From: Saururus chinensis
Taxonomy: Eukaryota; Streptophyta; Magnoliopsida; Piperales; Saururaceae
Reading direction: 5' to 3'
DNA: 64,000 nt
NCBI GenBank assembly: GCA_035235625.1
Contig: CP141143.1
Span: 24,535,092-24,599,091, forward strand
Every line of letters begins with the position of its first letter. Position 1 is the stretch's first letter. The position numbers and the translations under genes were made by a program. The notes beneath the pieces are model-generated. The model was not told the origin of the DNA. It searched no databases and was given only the letters and a program-made list of their open reading frames with translations. Shown in pieces: positions 49,718 to 63,000 of this stretch.

Positions 49718-51039
49718 CTTTGGTAGTCCACCTCAATACGCATATTGTGGATATTTACTGTGGTCTTCCACCCTCATAATACAATCGGTAGTCATCCATC
49801 ATTTATGTATATTTTAATAATGTTATAAGCGGGGCGGGGTGGTTAAAATAGGAGGTGGCAGACTCCTCATTGAAGTTGAATAAGGTGGCTCAGTAGAAGG
49901 AATACTACTGCTTAGGCTGCTCTAATATATTTGAAGTGAGTCTCAAAGGCGCTTTTCTGTTTTATGCTATTTTTTAAATTTTAGAAATGCCCTTAGTTAC
50001 CTTTTTTCTAAAGATCTGTGTCCTTTCTTTCAAGGCACTCTGTCAAACCCACCTTTCTTCGTCTTCCCGACTCCTCTTCTTCTTCTTCCAACTATCAGAA
50101 GAGTTGGGCTCTAAAACCATTATTGTTAGCCAATCTCCTGAGTTTTATGAGAAGGTTCTTTCATTATTAGCCACACAAAGTACTTTTTGAAGCATATATA
50201 AATATGGTGGTATTAAAATGTGAAAAATAGAGAAGTGAGGAAGAGGCAGCAGCACAGAGGCGGGGAGAACACTCATATTCTTGTCACGGCCTAGTGTAGA
50301 ATGATTGGAAAAAAGGATGTGCAAAAGTGATTGGAAAAAAAGGAATGATGCATCTACCGACCGGGATGCTCTGACCAAAACTTGTGACCATGCCACATAG
50401 GATCCTTAGCACAGTATATACTATATAGAGGCTTGTTTGAAAAAAAAAGGAAGGATTTAGCCTGACCAGGATTCCTATGTCAAAAATAGTGACCATGCTA
50501 CATAATATCCCTAGAGTAGTACATAGAGGTAAATATGCCTCTATACATAACACTAGGGCTTCAATGCAGCATGATCATAGTTTTTTGTCATGAAATGTAG
50601 TTAGGAAAATATTTTCCAAAAAGGAACGATCTTGCTAGGCGAATCAGTGGATGAGCTGGAGGTCAAAGTCGAGCCAGGTTAGATCACAGGAACTTGTGAA
50701 AGTTCATGGTGGCATAATCAAGTTCATGTTAAAATATATGATAGGACACACTATTGTGTGATGGACTCCACTTTAAGAAACCCTATTGTGTGATCAACTT
50801 TGTGCTAAGATGCCTTAACGTATGGTTATTTACCAATGTTATTTCGTTAATATATACAATAGGATACATTATCCTCTAATCGGTTATGTGCCAAGAAGCC
50901 ATATCTATAATGATCATGATTTGGTATAATTTTATGTCTCTAATAAATCTAGTTTTTAAGTTTTTAATAATTTTAAATTATTTAAAGGTGCTTATACAGT
51001 GGGTTTTCTTAAGGACATGATAGAGCTTTGAAAAATGAA
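49718..51039. other. Spacer with a small imperfect duplication
   Basis: Two ~70-base relatives at 50357-50432 and 50463-50530 share 'tgaccatgc.acata', 'atccct.ag' and 'agag'. Poly-T/CTT-rich tract at 50055-50095. No gene recognised. Confidence 0.5.
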
Positions 51040-53110
51040 TGTAACAAGCCTTAAATCGCTCAAATCGGACATCAAGGTCAAAAGTTGCAGCCTCAAAAAG
51101 TGTATTATATGCTCAAGACCCACTTAAAAAATACAAGATAAGTTACTTTGGACAGTCTAGTTTGGTAGGGTTTGTCATTATAAGCTCAACGGTACCAATA
51201 ACGTGCTAATCCGAGTCCAAGGTAGATATATATGGACATTTGAATATTCAAATAAAATTAAAAAAAGAAGGGAAAAACACCACGCGCATGACGGGTGCAT
51301 GCACATCTCGGGGTGACCAGCATGCCACAGCACGCATGTTACGCATAGGCGTAAGGTACACGACGCTGCCCCGTGGCTTATATAAGGGGGAGGGGGTTAA
51401 AAATGAACCCCATAACCAGTTTCTTTGTTTTTGAGTCATTTTAAGTCCGTTCAAAATGCATTCTTAACTAAATTGATGATGTTTTACGCAATGGAGGGGT
51501 TATTTTTTGGATTTTATTACATTAAAGTAGAGAAACCTTGGGAGAGATCTCTTGTCCCCGTATTCAAACTTCTTTTACCAAATTCTGAGTTGTTTTATGT
51601 TTGAATTGAGTCATTTAAGAGGTATTTTTACCTATATCGAGCATGATGAACATCGTGGCTGGGTTATTTTCCTAGTTAGAGAGTTTTAAAGCTCAAAAAA
51701 TTGATGTCTAAGTATGGAGAGTTTGACTCATCGCCATCAAACTTTCGCGAAGAGTGAGGTAGGGGTTTTTATCTTATGGCATAAATGTTTGCATTGGTTG
51801 TCTTTTGAACTTAATATATGTATGACTCTAGTATGGTAAGTGTTAGAGTTAGTTTCAAACTATGTTTTAAGATTTTCACACATATGTGATTTATTGAATA
51901 ACTATCCTTTGAACTAAGATATTAAGTGTATACTATGATTTTTATGATTGCCTCATATATTGTTTTATCGAATGTTTATCCATAGATTTTGATTGTGAAT
52001 TATACACGTGGTAGCATGTGAGATAGAGAAAATATAGTTTTGTCACTATTTTAATTAGGAATTACTAAAGTAAGTTTAAAATAGTTTTATAGAATCATTC
52101 CTTGCAAAAGGATGACTTTCAAAATTATTTTCAAAAATATGTATAAGCATGGTGATCGAGTTACTAAAATGGGGTGAAGAAAGGGTAACCATCTCGTTAG
52201 AACAAGTGACCAACCCTATATTTGTAGTCATTATTAATGACGTTGTCATGGATTGTAAAGGTGAGGCTAGGGTTTTTGAAAGGATAAACATTAGAATGAG
52301 ATATTTTTAAAGAGAAAGTGTCCTTTATGAGTCTCGGAACTCAGGATTAATTTGTTTATCCAAAGCTGTTATTGGGTGCCCCGATAGAGCTCTGTGGATT
52401 AGATGAGGGCACAGTTATAATCTGAAGGGAAATTAGATGCACGGTACATACTTTAGTCTGGTTAGCCCCTAACAAAGGGCAAGAACTTTGGTTAGCCCCT
52501 AACGAAAGGATAGAACCATTAAGAAGGCTATGCGCGCTAAGGTAAACAGTATCATGGGAAGACCCTCTACTCTCTTGATCTCAAGGTCCCATGAGCACGT
52601 GCGGCTCTTCTCTCCACAAGCACGATGTTTTTTTCCAATGATCTATGGAGGAGTAAGAGGTTGCTACTTTATACCCACAATAAAGTCTATAGGATGGAAT
52701 AGGTGTCTAGGACACTCATAGCAAGCTATTAGAGCTTGCAAACCCTAAGAATATCTTCAATACCTAGGAAGAAGCTCTAGGGTTAATTTTGGGTGAGAAA
52801 CACACCCTATTTTTATGAAAAGTATTATTTATATTATGTATTTTAAAAATATCACATGTTACTTTATGTCTGATAGTATAAATTCCCCTACTAAGTATTT
52901 TAAAATACTCATTACCCCTAAACCTTGCAAGATCTAACAAAGCTTAGCACGAGGGTAGAAGTGACTACTTTCGAATTTTCGAGATGATTTCAAAGATTTC
53001 AGCACACCATAAATCTAAGTGAGAATTATTATTTTTCTCCTTGTGTGTTTATGCATGGACAGTATATTGTTGACAAATTAAATTTTTATACCATACTTAT
53101 GGTGAAGTGC
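51040..53110 (+). mobile_element. LTR-like relic related to the 47854 and 54685 LTRs
   Basis: It begins TGTAACAAGCCTTAAATCG and keeps the block order of the LTR at 54685: 'gggtttgtcattataagctcaacggtacc', a CACGCGCATG..GCATGCACA region, 'gagctattttaagtccg'-like, 'tcgagcatgatgaacat', and 'taaattcccctactaagtattttaaaatactcatta' near 52875. The 3' end (TTACA) and target duplication are not found, so the right border is approximate and the copy looks truncated. Confidence 0.6.
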
Positions 53111-54035
53111 TCTAGTTAAGGGCTTGGGCAATATATATATATATATATATATATATGATCACATTATTGTGTGATCGGATCTACGGTAAAATGTCTTATT
53201 ATAGGGTTGTTTACAAGGGTTAGGAGAAGGAGCAATGCATTCTTGGTGGTGAAAATTAGGGTTTTATGGGAAAGGGCGAGCAACACCTTCGTCTTCTTGT
53301 CGGTGGATGAAAAGGGTAAGGAGGTGCAGCAATCATCTTGGTAGAAGAAAAAAGGGGCAAGAAGGAGCATCGTCGGTCATCTTCGAGGTGAAAGATAAGA
53401 GTGTGATAAGGGAAGGAGGAGCCCGATAGAAATGGTCAACACTAAGGGCATATGAGTCAACAATAGTTTTCTCCTTTTGAAATGACAAGAAATGTCATTT
53501 CTACCTACTTTCCTTGGGTGGGTAAAGGAAAATCTTGTCTTTCCTAATTTTTTTTACTTGCAGAAATGGTGCATCAACCTTAAAAGCACCCTCTCTACCC
53601 AGGGAAAGGTGCATCCAAATGAACCCTTAAATTGGTTATACTACTGTTAATAGGGAATATTAGAGAGGCCAAAATTATAGAATCATTAAGGCTGATGATA
53701 AATTTTCATCTTTGACAAAAGTATATTTGACTCTATGATTTGTTAAAGCTGAATACCATGGTGGAGCTATGAATGTGGGATAGAGGGAGTACCATTTAAA
53801 GATTGTGGCATTTTGATTTTGAATGATATGGAGATAATATGCCAAAGCCTAAGCTTGCAAGCTTTGTAGGGTCTAACTCTAATTTAACTTTAAGTAAACT
53901 CAACCCCATAATATTAGGGATGGTAACAAAATTATTTACAATTTTTAGCATAAATTATCCTGAATATATTACATATGTTTCACTTTTTTCATTTATTTTG
54001 AAACCCAAATTATATAGGTAAAAAATTTTAAGAGA
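53111..54035. other. Spacer; (TA)n and a Stowaway end
   Basis: (TA)n of about 24 bases at 53133-53156. 'gtggagctatgaatgtgggatagagggagta' at 53760-53791 is a Stowaway right arm; its left partner is not seen. No gene. Confidence 0.5.
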
Positions 54036-54037
54036 CC

Positions 54038-54440
54038 AGGCTCACGAGCAACGACGTGAGCCTAGCCTTTCAGGGAAGTCAATCTAAATTAGACAGCCCA
54101 TGTTACAGCATAAGCCTAGGCCCTTAGGGCCGTTAGATCTAAATCAGACGGCCTACATTACTATAGAATTAAATGCCCCCTAAGTAACATGGGCCGTCAG
54201 ATATAAATCCGATGGCCCTAAGAGCATGGGCTCACACCGTCACGCGTGAGCCCATGATCTTAAAATGGGCCTTATATATAATATGAGTCTCATTTATATG
54301 AGCCCGGGCTCACGTGCGCCCGGGCTCATTTGGCCGTCGGATTTACATCCGACGGCCCATCAAACTCACGGGGCATTTAAACCCGTGAGTTTGATGGGCT
54401 GTCGGATATAAATCCGACGACTCAATGAGCCCGGGCGCAC
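54038..54440. repeat. Dense array of palindromes (GGCCGTCGGATTTA..TCCGACGGCC family)
   Basis: At least seven hairpin-forming palindromes fill about 400 bases: 54038-54063 (aggctcac arms), 54128-54153 and 54191-54218 (ggccgt..gat), 54225-54256 (CATGGGCTCAC arms), 54299-54328 (TGAGCCCGGG perfect arms), 54332-54357 (GGCCGTCGG perfect arms), 54355-54399 (GCCCATCAAACTCACGGG, 18-base perfect arms, 9-base loop) and 54401-54418 (GTCGGATATAAATCCGAC). The palindromes share two words, GGCCGTCGGAT and GAGCCCGGGC, in both orientations. It is non-coding and does not belong to either neighbouring LTR. Confidence 0.92.
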
Positions 54441-54684
54441 GTTAACTTTTTCCATATAATATATATCCTTCCAATTGAAAATTTTTCATCATTAAATTTA
54501 CATCATTGTAGAGTAAACAAAACCATAGTAACTACTCCGATCTATTACTTTTACTTTTATTGAAGTAATAATAAATAAATAAATAAAGCCCTATTTTATA
54601 TTCTTTGAAACCATATCAAAGTGCATGTGTCAAGCACTTTGGGATAGTATAATTTTTGGGGGAAGCCAAACCCGCCTGCCCTTT

Positions 54685-56165
54685 TGTAACAACCTTAATT
54701 TTCTAGCACCATCTCAATAATAAATTTGAAATTTTGTACAATTTATTATTTAATAATTTCTTAAGTGTTGGTTAGAGCTCGCAGACACAAGCATAACAAG
54801 TTGAAGATCGTGTAAAACCGAGGTCGGGAGTGAAAGTTATAACCTCGGGAAATGTATTTTAAAGGCGGGATCCACTTGTAAAGTGTGATCAAAACTGCTC
54901 ATAAGTAATCTAGTTTCATAGGGCTTATTAATACGAGCTCAACGGTATCAGGAATGCGCAAATCTGAGTCTGAGATAGAAAGATACGATCGTTTGAAGTT
55001 GAAAGTTAAAAAAAAATGGCGCATGCTGAATGCGCACCAAATACGCATTCATCACACACGCCGCCAAAATCAGCGGCGTGGCACTGACTTTGGTGAGTGT
55101 AAATAGTCATACGCGGTGATTTTTTTCACCATAGCCATTTCTTCATCCTCTTCTTGTTTTCACTGCTTTTGAGCTATTTTAAGTCCGTTTTAACCCGTTC
55201 AAAAACTGTTTCCTACTAAATCGAGCGTGTTCTACACGCTTGAAGGGTCATTTTCTTAAATTGACCTCTCTAAGGCCAATAAAACCTCCTCTCTCTCCTC
55301 ATCCTCTCTTTATCTTATTTTTACTGTTTCTAAACTATTTTAAACCTGTTTGCGTCCATTCAAAAGCCACTTCCTACTAAATTGAGGGCATTCTACGCGT
55401 TGGAAGGGCTATTTCCTTAAGTTGACTACTCAAAAGCTAAGAACTTGAGAAGGGACTCTCTTTACTATAATCTATGCATGCTAGAGGTAGATGGTTTTAA
55501 TTTCTAGATGTATGCTATGATTTTGACTTATAAAGGCTTTGTTAAAGGCTTTTTTTCAATATTTTCAAAAGAAACTATGCCTTTAAAGACTTATTTTCTT
55601 TTGAAAAGATTTTTCGTGTTTTGGGTAATTGTACCCTCTAGATAGTTCCTTGTTCTTCGAAACTAGGAATTATCATGATGATGATTATGGATACCGCCTC
55701 TTTGATTCTCGCACACACAAGAACTGGGATATCATGGAAAAATCTATTTCCTCTTGTCTCATGTTGCCCTGTTAGTGCATGTGTAAGTCGTCTGGTATCG
55801 CGACATTCTGTGATTATATTTTTAAAATTTATTATTTTATAAATTATTTTCAAAAGTATGATACGATTAATGTGTTCATGAAGCATATTTTTAGAACTTA
55901 ATGCAGCCCACTGACTATTAAACTCCTACAAGTCGATGAAGAGCTTTCATATTTTATAGTATTAGTTTACTTTTTTTAATCGGTGTAATATTTGTAATGA
56001 CTAATGTATAAATGCATGTTATGCCAAATTCTGGAATTTTTGAATAATACAAAGTATGTTAGAATTACTCTTTTAGTACTTGGTGATCCTTAGCACTTAG
56101 AAATACATTTCGATATGTTTTCAAAAAAATTATTTTTTTATTTCAAAATTTGATGGGGTGTTACA
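54685..56165 (+). repeat. 5' LTR of the Tekay/Del-type element
   Basis: 1,481 bases with TG...CA ends. It shares 'agggcttattaatacgagctcaacggtatc' and later blocks with the LTRs at 47854 and 51040. Related tandem words 'gctattttaa..c.gtt..' followed by 'ctactaaattgag.g..ttctac' occur twice (55171-55270 and 55336-55440). Confidence 0.88.
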
Positions 56166-56592
56166 ATTGGTATTGGAGCCAAGGTTCTATTGTCTGCCAA
56201 AAAGTAATTAAATCAGTCAATACAAATATCAATATTTTCCATATATTATCTTTTACAAAATTACTTAAATTTATTTTTTATGTGAAATCAAAGTAGATGT
56301 TGCTGCTCAAGCATAAGATGTTCATATCGGTCCAAAGAAAGGAAGTTGTAGCAAAAATGAGGAATATGAGGGTAAAATACCAATTGAAATTTTGGACTTA
56401 GAGGATTCTGAAGTCTTATACGTCCCTAGTTCACCTTTAAATAATGACGTTGAAGAGATAATAGTTATTTTGGACTCACCTGCTCAAGAGGAAGAGTCTC
56501 AGGAAGACCCTTCCATGGAAGAAGAGGAAGAGTCTCAGGAAGACCCCTCCTTGGAAGAAGAGGAAGAGAATTCTGAAGAGGATGGTATAGAG

Positions 56593-59500
56593 TGTCACGC
56601 CCCGGCGATGCCCGACCCGAGCCGAACCTGGTCCAGGGGCCGGTCAAACGCGCGGGGGTGACGAGGGGAAAATTGAGAAACGGTTTAGCGGAAGACTTAA
56701 CCCTAACCATGGGCGACTTAACAGAATTACGAAGTACGCACATTCCTTTGAGCAAGAGTAAATAAGTAGAAGAGAAAGAGAGTTGCTTAACACAAAGTAA
56801 ACAACTAGTCTCAAACCCACATGCTTAGTTAACCATAGCCCACACCGGCTCAAAATAAGTCTTAAGCAACACAACTATATAAAGTAGCATAAAAATCTAA
56901 CAGAGAACCCTACACAAAGGTTCTAAACATAAAGTATAAACCAAGGAAAATAAGTCACACAAGAGTCTCCACGATCACATCTAAGTCATCTTTGATCTTT
57001 CCTCAGAGAGGAGATCCTGTCCGTCTACGTGTCACACCACGCAGCCCCAAAGCAAAAACACAAGAAAGAGGGGTGAGTTTAACAAACTCAGCAATGGTTT
57101 TTAATATAATTATCATCATCGGAAATACGATAGCATAGCAATATAATCATTCAGATCAAAGATTGACAAGATGTATCATTTTCTGATCACACATGCACAT
57201 CACCTAAACCTGCATCATAGTGTATGATCCACATAGTGTCATTCACATCATATCAACCTGCATAAAATGTATCTCTAACATACATATCCAATCATGCCTC
57301 AACATCATATCAACCTGCATGAAATGTATCCCTCACATACATATCAAATCATGCCTCAACATCATATCAACCTGCATGAAATGTATCTATAACATACATA
57401 TCAAATCATGCCTCAACATCAAATCCACCTGCATGAAATGTATCTCTAACATACATATCCAATCATGCATCACATCATATCAACTTGCATGAAATGTATC
57501 TCTAACATACATATCCAATTATGCATCACATCATATCAACCTGCATGAAATGTATCTCTAACATACATATCCAATCATGCATCACATCATATCAACCTCC
57601 ATCAAGGAGTAATCACAATTTAGTGTCACACAGACAGGAACACAGACAAGGCCACGAAGGCGTGTCACGATCCAAAATTCTACACAAGAATTAAAGAAAG
57701 TTTGGGGTTATCAATCCCTAAAACTGCTCGCCCTGGACGATCCTGGCCAAGGATGTCCCATGCTCACACAGAAAATCTAAAGCAGGGGTGTTCACCCAGG
57801 GACATCTCCTGAGGAGGGGAGAGCCCGAGTTCCTACACAGGGAACCCTGGAACACGTGGTAGCAGGTGCACAGACATACCACACTGGATTCTCAGGGTCT
57901 AGATGACACTCATAATAACAATCTCACATCTACAAGACAAGTACGCAACTCGTCCCCACATAATTCCATTTCTCTAGACTCAACCTGGGGAGTGCACTCG
58001 TTCCACACAGGAACTCAAATCAAAATATGTCCTTTCAGACCCATCAAGTTTCGATCAAGCCATGACCGATCAATCCGGCACACAATTTCACCACATTGCA
58101 TCTAATCGGTCAAATTCGATTAACCTCGATAAAGCCTCAATTGGAAATCTATTTTTATGATGCATGCAGCATGGTACATACGTGGGCAAGGCATACATGA
58201 ATCCTAATTCATGATAAGTGCTCTCATCAGCCCCTAATGCATCATTCATAATCATAATATCAAGCTTCAACATCATCATTAAACCCCACATGTGTGTGTG
58301 TACCTAGTGGAAGTACTTCACTCAATGCATATCAACATGCTTGAAATTAACTCACTACCACACTACACATGTGAATTTACATCTAAACATGAATTCCAGC
58401 GAAAATCATAGGAGAAGAATCATTAAAATCATAACTCAAATCAAAGCTCAACCACAATGGCTAAACACATATAAGATCATTCACTTCATCCTCAAGTCAT
58501 GACATTCACTAACATCCACACATCAATTAACCACATCCTATCATGACAAATCAGTCCATTAGTAGGCTATAGTTCTACTGAAAATATACTTAACCATAGA
58601 GGAAGCAATCATTCATAACTTCAAGATGACAATTCCAACATCATACCACAAACCATAAGTCATTCCACAAATCTCTAAATATATATCTCAACTTCATAAC
58701 CTCAATGGTATTCCTTTCCAGTAGTATATTATAGCTCAAAATACTCCACATTCATATGAAATTGGCAAGTTAAAGTGGAATTACCGAAATAAACATCATG
58801 CAAATAGAACAAAAATCTGTTGTGTAGCCGTTCGAATGCCCAGAAGGCTATTCGATCGGCTAAACAGGAAAATTTTGAATTTACAGTATTGCCGTTCGAA
58901 CGCCCAGGAGGGCCGTTCGATCGGCTAAATTGGAAATCTGTCGATCCGACAGTGTTGCCGTTCAAACGCCCAGAAGGGTCATTCGAACACCAACAAGGCA
59001 GAAACGACCTTCTTCCTTTCGAATTTTCAAACCGAAACTCCATTGATAAAACTCAAAATCACCATCTAACAACCTAAATGCCATTAAAAGTCCACCATGA
59101 CTTCCAGAATGCTAAACCCCATCATAACAAGATAAAACCCTATAAAATCGGGATTAAAGATTACCATTTCCTAATCATGTCATTAGAATACTAAATCAAG
59201 TAACTTCATTCAAAATAAACCACAAAATCAAGAGTTTTACCATAGAAAGACTGAAATTTCGAAAGTTCATTACCTTATCCCTTGATTAGGCTTGGATTTG
59301 ATGGTCACCCTTCTTGAAAACCTTACAAAGACATAGAGTTTGAATTAAACTCTATTAAAACCGATTTAACAAAGAAAACCCTAATTAAAAACTTAGATCT
59401 AGGGCTTGTTGAACATAAAAATCTAATTTTGAGAGCTAGGGTTTGTAGTAAAAATGCAAATCTGTAGTTTTGATGTTTAAAAATGAATTAAAACAAAGGG

Positions 59501-60088
59501 GAAATGGTAGATTTAGAAGGGATTAAGAGGAAAGCTAGGGTTTAGTGCTTAATTAGAATAGACTTACCTTAAACACCTTCTAATCTAGGCCTAATTAGGG
59601 ATTAGGCCTGACCTCTCCTCCTCAGCCTATTCCCAAAATGGGAATGGCTTAGGTTTGGCCTTTTATAGTAAGCTTTGGGGTGTGTATGGGTAAGTTGTGG
59701 GGTATAAATAGAGAAATAGGCTAAAAATGGGGATTTTATAAATTTGAGCACTAATTAAATCTGAGAAAATTCTAAATTTTTTTATATAAGCTTAAGTTGA
59801 TGTCTAAGTTCATTTGACACAAAAACTAAAATTTTGACAGTGGGGCCCACAGGGTTCCCGCCAAAACCCTAATTTTCAGAAAAATAGTAAAAATTCTAAA
59901 AAATCCCAAAAATTCACATTTGATTCAAAATCACTTAAAACCACAAATCTTAAAGTTGATTTTAATTAAAATCATCATAAACACCATATATCTCTGAAAC
60001 CACGGAATAAATCAGAAAATGTGTTAACCTCACGAAAACTGATAATTAAAGTGAAACAAAAACCGGTTTAGAAAAGAAAGTCCTTACA
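56593..60088 (+). mobile_element. Solo LTR, 3.5 kb, nested in the gypsy element
   Basis: TGTCACGCCCCGG...GTCCTTACA with an exact target duplication TAGAG (56588-56592 and 60089-60093). It is the same family and orientation as 1879-5342 and is closest to the partial copy at 1-496 (both have CGGCGATGCCCGACC). No gag or pol adjoins it, so its own internal region was lost by LTR-LTR recombination after it had inserted in the older element. Confidence 0.95.
57244..57597 (+). repeat. Tandem repeat in nested LTR, ~58-bp unit, about 6 copies
   Basis: Units follow 'catcatatcaacctgcatgaaatgtatctctaacatacatatccaatcatgc..' by consensus. It occupies the place of the array at 2460-2808, but the unit sequence differs, sharing mainly 'cctgcat.a.a.tgt.tct' and 'atcatgc'. 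Confidence 0.92.
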
Positions 60089-63000
60089 TAGAGCCTAAGG
60101 GAAAAAGGGACTTCAACCTGAATAAGTTACTCTTGCATGAGATAGAGTGGGCAAAAGAAGAAGCTGAAGAGGGTCAACGTAGCCTCAAAGGGCAGGAACA
60201 TGTAAGGCATAGCAACAATATGCCTAAACGGTACATCTTTTGTGGGTTTGACTCACTTTTTCTTTGAATGTCCAAAAGCAAAGACTTTTCCTCTCTAAGA
60301 AAGCCCCAACTACTTGGAGAAGAAAGTTCTTAAATACCTCGGGTAAATAGTTTTGAACGTGTATAGTAGTTTTTAACTGTACTTTAAGTTGTTTTGTTAT
60401 GTAAATGGTTAACTTAGTTTCTGGTGATGTAAATAAGTTGCAAGGTTGTTTATGTATTAACCTTGTTTTTATAAAAAGATCTTAATATTATGAATCTATG
60501 TTTAGATGATGCCTACTAATGATAAAGATGCTCGACCAGCAAGTAGCTCAACTCCATCAGATATTGCTACATTGGTCACTTTGGCAACAGGGGACCCTAT
60601 GACATATTTTCTTGATTTATTGATGTAAAGAATGACTCGATATCTTCAAGCAGAAGGATTCCAATCGAATCATTCAAATCATACTACTAATTCAAGAGAA
60701 AGTGTTCACAGTGAGAAAGATAATATGTTGGAATGTTTTAAGAAACTTGCGTCAACATTTATAGGGGAAGATGACCCTAAAGCCGCTGAAAAATTGACTT
60801 TTGAGGTCGAAAGGATTTTTAAACCAATGAAAATTCCTGAGGATCAAAACGTGTCATTAGCCACTTTTTCAATGATGAGTGAAGCCACTTTTTCAATGAT
60901 AAGTGAAGCCCCTTTTTGGTGGCTTATAGCAAAAAGAAACTTCTTTTCATATGGTGATCATATTAAGTGGGAGGAGTTTAAAGAAGTGTTATACAATAAA
61001 TATTTTCCTCCTCACGTCCAAGAAAGAAAAGAAAATGAATTTTTAGACTTGCAGCAGGGAATCTTAACGATGGCACAGTACGAGAATAAGTTTGTACAAC
61101 TACAACGCTTCGCCCCAAATTTTTGCACAACTGAATTTAAGAAGGCGCAAAATTTTGTAAGGGGCTTAAATAATGGTTTGAGAAATAGGATTGTCGGCCA
61201 TCAACCCACCATCTTTGCCACAATCACAGTTGAAGGGAAAGAAAAAAATAGAAAAATGTCCCTAGTGTAATAGATTCCATCTATCTGGATCATGCTATTT
61301 CTGCGAGGGAAAATGTTTTTCTTATGGTGGACGTGGTCATCGGATTAAAGATTGTCCCAAGAAGAAAAATCAAGAAGAATTGAAACCATATCAGAAACCT
61401 AAAGCTCAAGGTCGAGTCTTTGCGACCACAGCTGAAGAGGCTCAAGCATCGATGACAATCATTCAAAGTACACTTCTAGTCTTCGATAAAATAGTAAAAA
61501 ATTGGATAGATATAGGGTCAACACATTCTTTCATATTGTCTAATTTTGCTTGAGTATTGGCCATTCTATTTTAAATTAGGATATGTTTTAGAAGTGTCCA
61601 CCCCAATTGGAAAAACATTTATAGCTTGTGAATTTCTTCAAGGGGTACCTATCTCCTTAGAGAAACAACAGTGGAAGGCCGACCTTATTCTCCCAAATAT
61701 GACATACTTTGATGTCATATAAGGTATGAATTGGTTAGCTGATAATGGGGCATTAGTGGATTGTAAACAGAAGAAGGTTATCTTTAAGCAAGGAGAAAAG
61801 AGTTTCACATTTCATGGATTAAATGATCATTCCAAATCATGTATTATTTTGACAATTAAGGTTCATCGGCTTTTAACTAAAGGATGTCAAGCATATTTTG
61901 CGAGCGTAGAAATTAAAGAGATGTTAACGAATAAGTTGGAAAATATAGTAGTACAAGACTTCTTTGATGTTTTTCTTGATGATCTATCTGGACTACCACC
62001 AAAAAGAGAGATAGATTTTTCTATTGACTTGATGCCGGGAACAAACCCTATTTCAAAGGCACCCTACCACATGGCTCTGGCAGAGTTAAAAAGTCAATTA
62101 CAGGACTTGCTAGATAAAGGATTTATCCGACTCAATGTCTCTCCTTGGGGAGCACCGGTCATGTTTGTGAGAAAGAATGATGGATCGTTGAGATTATGTA
62201 TTGACTATAGATTGCTCAATACCATCACTATAAAAAATAAGGATCATTTACCTTGTATAGATGACTTGTTTGATCAATTACAGATGGCCAAAATTTTCTC
62301 TAAAATAGATATGCGGTTGGGATACCATCAATTAAGAATACGAGATGGGGATATTTCTAAAACAGCTTTTCGCACCCAGTATGGCCACTATTAGTTTTTA
62401 GTGATGTCATTTGAATTAACAAATGCCCCAGCAGCTTTCATGGATCTTATAAATAGAGTTTTTCGGCCTTATTTGGATAAATTTGTGATCGTGTTTCTTG
62501 ACGACATCCTAATCTAGTCTAGCAGTTTAGATGAACACTATGAACATTTGTAAATAGTTTTGCAAACTCTAAGGGCTCATAGGCTATACGCCAAATTTAG
62601 TAAGTGTGAATTTTGGATGGAACAAGTGCTTTTCTTAGGACATGTCATTTCAAAGGATGGAGTATCTATGGATCTAACCAAGATAGAAGCGGTAATAAAA
62701 TGGGAAAGGCCGAAGAGAGTAACAGAAATCCGAAGCTTTTTAGGCCTTGCTGGTTATTACCGAAGATTCATCTATGGATTTTCAAGTATTGTCTTACCTT
62801 TGACAAAATTGATAAGGAAAGGAGTAAAATTTATTTGGGATGAGACATGTGAAAAGACTTTTCTAGAATTAAAGAGAAAACTAACAACTGCTTTAGTTTT
62901 GGCATTACCAACTGGCAATGGAGGATTTGTCGTGTATAGTGATGCATCGAAAAGAGGCCTATGATGTATGTCTATGCAAAACGGAAAAGTGATTGCATAC

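Noticed and set aside
57220-57492. Repeat protein frame (HIKSCLNIISTCMKCI units)
   Set aside because: Same reason: translation of the LTR tandem array.
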